A stretch of DNA of 8,198 nt. It comes from an uncultured bacterium (GTDB taxonomy: Bacteria; Bacteroidota; Bacteroidia; Bacteroidales; Marinifilaceae). Position 1 is the stretch's first letter. Every line of letters begins with the position of its first letter. The translations under genes and the position numbers were made by a program. A model generated the notes under the pieces. That model was not told the DNA's origin. It ran no database searches and saw only the letters and a list, made by a program, of their open reading frames with translations. The stretch is from positions 1 through 8,198 of the forward strand of contig CAJMQA010000156.1 of NCBI GenBank assembly GCA_905215395.1. Direction: 5' to 3'. Of the stretch, positions 6,053 through 8,198 are shown piece after piece.

Positions 6053-8198
6053 GTCATTTTCATCCTGAAACGTACTCCCTGATCCTGAATATCCGGATGA
6101 TTTCTGTAAGTCAATCGCCAGGTATAATCTACCCGGATAAACTTAAAAATGTTTTCGATACCGACACCTATCTCCATATAAGGGACTGATTTATCCATAA
6201 CATAAGAACCTTCCGGAAAGAGAAACAAGCCTTCTTTCCGCTTATTTAAGTAAGGATTATTCTTATCCGTCAAATGCCCGGCCATCCCCCTGAAGGTAAA
6301 GACTTCCCGCCACTTCAGTTTTTTTACCAACGGGATTCTGTTCAATATCAATCCATTCATATGGTAGGATAAGTCCCACGAAGCATACTCATCATTGATA
6401 AATTCCATCGCATTCATATTGGTATAGGATTCAGGCTGGAGCATATAGGATAAGTTTGCATTAGGCAATATCAGTAAAGGATACGGAACCTTACTCCATA
6501 CTTTACCTAACTTTCCGAGTACATCAGTATAACCGAAAGCTGAAAACCAGAAGCGCTTCCGAATACTGAATTCCGTCCTCTGGTAGTCGTAGGAACTACC
6601 CAAAAGATCCCTGAAAGCCATTGTATGACTCAAAGTAAATACCGGGGCATCGAACGAAACCGGACGCCGGTTGTCCCGGGTTTGGTAAAATTTTTCATGG
6701 GGAGCATAACGAAGTTTTAATTCAAGCTCCGTCATGCGATAATCCTTCAGAGGAGAGATCTTCTGACCCGGCCCGATGGAATTGAAAGCAGCATAAGAAG
6801 TTGAATATTCCTTCAGATTCCGTAATACAGCTCCATAAGCAAAACCGTTGTAATACTCCCTGTAATAAGTCAATTGTGATTTCCGCAAATACGTGGCACG
6901 TGTATCCTTCTGCCGTTTCAGGGAGACGAAGATATTATCCTTGTTCATATACAAATAATGCTGTCCCAATTGATTGACATCGTACATATATTCAAACCGC
7001 AAAGAATGAACCGGAAAATCCGCCGGAAAGTTTTTCTTATCGATAAATGAGTATTCAATCGCTCCGTTGTATTTGATTTTACGATCTCTTGTTCCATATG
7101 CCAGATAACCATCCAGGAACAACCGTTTATTAAAGGCCGTAGTCGTTGTCCCACCTACCCGGAAACGAGCCCCCTCTACTGCATTCGCACTGACGATTGT
7201 TGTCATCGGTCCAAACTCAAATTTATTTTTAGCCGGATCTGTATTTGTCGCAAGATAGCCATTCACCAGAACAGTAACCACTTTCTCCGTAATATTGAAG
7301 ACAGGCACTGAACGCAACCTGGACATTAACTTATTCACCGAGTTCTGTCTGGGTGCACTAGCTCCAGGAGGACGATTTTCCGCCCAATATTCATCCGTGC
7401 GTTTATAAGCTTCCGGAGGTGTAATAACAGAAGCACTCTCGTCAAATACCGACCTGTCTTCCGGAAGTTCAAACGAATGATTCGTATAGATATTCAGGCG
7501 CCTGGCATACAGACCTTTCGACTTTTCGGTAACCTTAAGATCTACATTAATGTCATCTTTAGTAAGAATCCGGGTTCCATCCGGCGCACGCATAAAGGTC
7601 TGCTCGATCGTCATTCCACCAGCAAAATTCATATTGATCTTTTTAGGCACACTCAACCTGATCCGCTGAACAAAAAAAGTGGAATCCAGGGTAATATACA
7701 GATGACCGGTAAAACCGAACGATTCCGGCATGAACGGAGCGAAAGCCAGGTCTACGCATTTTTGTCCGGCCACCTCCAGCGTATCCAGCAGGTAATATTT
7801 ATAAAACCCAGGTCCCATCGTAGACAAAGGACTCACAAACCGGTACATGAATAAGTTTATATCATTCTGGAAAATATTCACCTCCTGAAATGCTTCATTC
7901 AGGAACTCTTGCATCCCTTCAGGCGATAGTAACTCATCCAGGCCATCCGCCTTGGTTGCCTTCACTATTTTTTTTTCCGATTTCGGGTCTTTCCGGTAAT
8001 AAACAGACAATAATTTTTCACGTTCGGAAACGGGCAAAATCGTTTTACCTATCTCTAAGGTATCGATAAAATCCACCAGAAAATTAAATTTGCCGGTGTT
8101 GCCATTCTTTTTTGGCTTCGGCTTGTAGTCGTTTATGGCAAATGTGATCTTCTCATATTGATCATAACGGTAAAACTCATGATTCCGGGGATCATTTT
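6046..8198 (-). CDS. DUF5686-type outer-membrane beta-barrel protein, N-terminus beyond the window
   Basis: The frame is open to the right edge and gives 716 visible residues; a GTG at 8076 is not the start, because the upstream codons encode conserved sequence. The first visible residues (DPRNHEFYRYDQYEKITFAI) match the family's hallmark 'Y-x-x-Y-E-K-x-T-F' stretch. Full-length members are about 830 residues and begin with a signal peptide and a carboxypeptidase-regulatory-like beta domain, here off the window. Roughly residues 40-250 form a mixed domain. From about 290 onward, alternating aromatic and polar strands indicate an outer-membrane barrel, ending in GVRFRMKMTF with the terminal Phe expected for recognition by the Bam machinery. 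The function of the family is unknown. No TonB plug is visible, so it should not be called a TonB-dependent receptor. It precedes the GNAT-fusion gene on the same strand. Its promoter is not in the window. Confidence 0.88.
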   Translation of the reverse strand, partial: NDPRNHEFYRYDQYEKITFAINDYKPKPKKNGNTGKFNFLVDFIDTLEIGKTILPVSEREKLLSVYYRKDPKSEKKIVKATKADGLDELLSPEGMQEFLNEAFQEVNIFQNDINLFMYRFVSPLSTMGPGFYKYYLLDTLEVAGQKCVDLAFAPFMPESFGFTGHLYITLDSTFFVQRIRLSVPKKINMNFAGGMTIEQTFMRAPDGTRILTKDDINVDLKVTEKSKGLYARRLNIYTNHSFELPEDRSVFDESASVITPPEAYKRTDEYWAENRPPGASAPRQNSVNKLMSRLRSVPVFNITEKVVTVLVNGYLATNTDPAKNKFEFGPMTTIVSANAVEGARFRVGGTTTTAFNKRLFLDGYLAYGTRDRKIKYNGAIEYSFIDKKNFPADFPVHSLRFEYMYDVNQLGQHYLYMNKDNIFVSLKRQKDTRATYLRKSQLTYYREYYNGFAYGAVLRNLKEYSTSYAAFNSIGPGQKISPLKDYRMTELELKLRYAPHEKFYQTRDNRRPVSFDAPVFTLSHTMAFRDLLGSSYDYQRTEFSIRKRFWFSAFGYTDVLGKLGKVWSKVPYPLLILPNANLSYMLQPESYTNMNAMEFINDEYASWDLSYHMNGLILNRIPLVKKLKWREVFTFRGMAGHLTDKNNPYLNKRKEGLFLFPEGSYVMDKSVPYMEIGVGIENIFKFIRVDYTWRLTYRNHPDIQDQGVRFRMKMTF

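Noticed and set aside
7477..7854. A 125-codon plus-strand open frame
   Set aside because: It is antisense to the DUF5686 coding region, and its translation has no signal peptide or domain-like sequence.
8074..8076. GTG as start codon of the DUF5686 gene
   Set aside because: The frame stays open for 40 more codons to the window edge, and those codons encode the conserved Y-x-x-Y-E-K-type stretch of the family, so the gene is truncated by the window rather than starting here.

Overview
This window looks like chromosomal DNA from a Bacteroidota species, most likely order Bacteroidales. The evidence is a Bacteroides-type EF-G paralogue, an outer-membrane protein of the DUF5686 type, a lipoprotein with an acidic surface-export-like stretch after its lipid cysteine, A-rich leaders without Shine-Dalgarno sequences, and TAnnTTTG-type -7 promoter elements. 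Genus is not resolved; the composition (low-to-mid 40s % GC in the conserved genes) would suit groups such as Odoribacteraceae, but this is a guess.

Layout. (1) 1-1947, minus: the first 649 codons of an EF-G paralogue (EF-G2 type). Its C-terminal end lies beyond the left edge. The G domain lacks the catalytic histidine of normal translational GTPases. (2) 1948-2453: a 506-base divergent intergenic region with a candidate fusA2 promoter, an operator-like palindrome and a small hairpin. (3) 2454-3954: an AT-rich segment with two convergent genes of unknown function, a secreted 204-aa protein (plus) and a 214-aa lipoprotein (minus), separated by a region holding a 15-bp-arm inverted repeat. (4) 3955-4235: an intergenic region with two exact DnaA boxes in tandem followed by about 80 bases of extremely AT-rich DNA. 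(5) 4236-4943, plus: a membrane zinc metallopeptidase of the YugP/Zn_peptidase_2 family. (6) 4965-4997: a strong terminator hairpin shared by the convergent genes on either side. (7) 5000-5959, minus: a GNAT acetyltransferase fused to an alpha-helical, HEAT-like domain. (8) 6046-8198, minus: a large outer-membrane beta-barrel protein of the DUF5686 family. It is cut at its N-terminus by the right edge of the window.

How it fits together. No single pathway joins these genes. The conserved genes (EF-G2, zinc peptidase, GNAT fusion, DUF5686 protein) are stand-alone chromosomal genes. The two AT-rich exported orphans look like an accessory insertion between them. The DUF5686 and GNAT genes run in the same direction, 86 bases apart, but the GNAT gene appears to have its own promoter beside the DUF5686 stop codon. 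The points most worth following are the EF-G2 active-site changes with the palindrome in its leader, the tandem DnaA boxes beside a candidate unwinding element, and the GNAT-helical fusion. I see no CRISPR array, tRNA, rRNA, transposase or recognisable defence system.
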